NCBI GenBank assembly: GCA_003648225.1
Contig: QMOL01000220.1
Coordinates: 1 to 5,443 of the forward strand
Reading direction: 5' to 3'
Length of the DNA: 5,443 bases
Origin: Chlamydiota bacterium
Lineage (GTDB): Bacteria > Auribacterota > UBA3054 > B51-G9
A program made the position numbers and the translations under genes. The notes beneath the pieces were generated by a model. That model searched no databases. It had not been told where the DNA came from and saw nothing but the letters and a program-made list of their open reading frames with translations. How positions within the stretch are numbered: the stretch's first letter is position 1; every line of letters starts with the position of its first letter. Below are positions 4,713-5,443 of the stretch, piece by piece.

Positions 4713-5443
4713 TTAAAGATTAACTACAATATTTTCCCGCCGTGATTTTTCTGCGGCAAATATCATTAAATGACTTTCTAATGTCTCTTCGGCACCCGAC
4801 AGTATAAGAGTTTTGTCATTATTTCGAATTGCATCAATAAATTTTTCGATTAAAACATAATCACCACCACCATGACCACCGATTATAGAATGGTCGCTAG
4901 AATCAAGTTTTATTTCATCCCACTTATCGGTAAGAAAATCGAAAAGGCGGATTGAGTTTCTATCAATTGCCAGTTCACCTTTAGTCCCAAAAATTCTCGT
5001 TTCCCTGTGCCGTCCTTCGGCAAAAGCGGTCATTGTTAAGCTTGCTGTTGCCCCGGATTTGAACAGCATATTTACCACTTGATTATCTACAACATCATTA
5101 TCGCAATTATAGACACAACGACCATAAGGACCTACACGAAGAGCTTCCATAACATTTGCTTCATTAACTTTTGGAGTAATAACATTTACCGGCCAGCCTG
5201 TACTTCCTTTCTTTACGCATCCGATATAAAGTTTTTTAGCTGAATAAGGACATTCAGTTTCAATCGAGCAATTCACGCATCTATCCGCTGCGCCTTCAGG
5301 TTTTTGGTCGGAACGAAAATGTTTTAAAGTGCCAAAAGACTGAATTGAAGTGCATTTACTATTCATAACATATCGAATCCAATCAAGATCATGACAACAT
5401 TTAGCCATTAACATAGAAGAAGATTCATCTTCACGCCGCCAAT
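4713..5443 (-). CDS. Gfo/Idh/MocA-family oxidoreductase, C-terminal part (5' end outside window)
   Basis: The last 242 residues of an NAD(P)-dependent sugar or cyclitol dehydrogenase-like protein. The frame stays open past the in-frame ATG at 5414 to the window edge (WRREDESSS), so that ATG is internal. Counting from the edge, KCCHDLD (14-20) holds the conserved family Lys/His region. A Cys cluster C-x2-C-x5-C follows (55, 58, 64), then YSAKKLY. YGRCVYNCDNDVVDNQVV (106-123), ETRIFGTKGEL (147-157), GGHGGGDY (188-195) and the closing helix up to AAEKSR are all typical of the C-terminal alpha/beta substrate domain. The Rossmann NAD-binding domain, about 150-190 residues, is missing because of the window edge. 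The substrate is unknown. It lies upstream of the LacI-family gene on the same strand, 325 bases away, consistent with a sugar catabolism locus. Confidence 0.95.
   Translation of the reverse strand, partial: WRREDESSSMLMAKCCHDLDWIRYVMNSKCTSIQSFGTLKHFRSDQKPEGAADRCVNCSIETECPYSAKKLYIGCVKKGSTGWPVNVITPKVNEANVMEALRVGPYGRCVYNCDNDVVDNQVVNMLFKSGATASLTMTAFAEGRHRETRIFGTKGELAIDRNSIRLFDFLTDKWDEIKLDSSDHSIIGGHGGGDYVLIEKFIDAIRNNDKTLILSGAEETLESHLMIFAAEKSRRENIVVNL

Noticed and set aside
1..5443. CRISPR array, tRNA, rRNA, transposase, or phage genes
   Set aside because: No regularly spaced repeats, no cloverleaf-like or rRNA-like sequence and no recombinase or phage motif was seen on either strand.

Overview
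This is an AT-rich bacterial window, almost entirely coding on the minus strand. It holds four convincing genes (one cut by the right edge) and a fragment at the left edge. Two secreted proteins end in PEP-CTERM-type sorting signals. They sit beside a LacI-family regulator and a Gfo/Idh/MocA oxidoreductase of the Cys-rich subtype. That mix suits a carbohydrate-degrading member of the Planctomycetota-Verrucomicrobiota-Lentisphaerota group, for example an AT-rich Phycisphaerae- or Lentisphaerae-like bacterium. This placement is inference from gene content, and no marker gene is present.

Layout from left to right: (1) 1-99, the end of a plus-strand gene whose reading frame is ambiguous. (2) 100-313, a convergent intergenic region with two adjacent hairpins at 187-222. 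(3) 314-1240 (minus), a 308-aa exported protein with an SGNH-hydrolase-like but uncharacterised domain and a PEP-CTERM tail. (4) 1308-2978 (minus), a 556-aa exported right-handed beta-helix protein with a choice-anchor-Q-like C-terminal region and a PEP-CTERM tail. (5) 2979-3274, a leader and a perfect-consensus sigma-70 promoter at 3153-3181 (TTGACA, 17 bp, TATAAT) driving the two PEP-CTERM genes. (6) 3275-4387 (minus), a LacI/GalR-family regulator. (7) 4388-4712, a long gap with a likely lacI-type promoter, a strong AT-rich inverted repeat and possible remnants of a decayed reading frame. (8) 4713-5443 (minus), the C-terminal 242 residues of a Gfo/Idh/MocA dehydrogenase that continues beyond the window.

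The likely working picture is as follows. The two PEP-CTERM proteins are co-transcribed from the 3153-3181 promoter through a leader of roughly 168 nt. They are exported by Sec, and an exosortase encoded elsewhere is presumed to process them at the cell envelope. The regulator and the dehydrogenase look like part of a sugar or polyol utilisation locus. Whether the regulator controls the PEP-CTERM pair cannot be decided here. The points most worth a second look are the uncharacterised domain of the 308-aa protein, the repeat-rich leader of the beta-helix gene, related short inverted repeats on either side of the two-gene PEP-CTERM unit, and the odd gap at 4388-4712.
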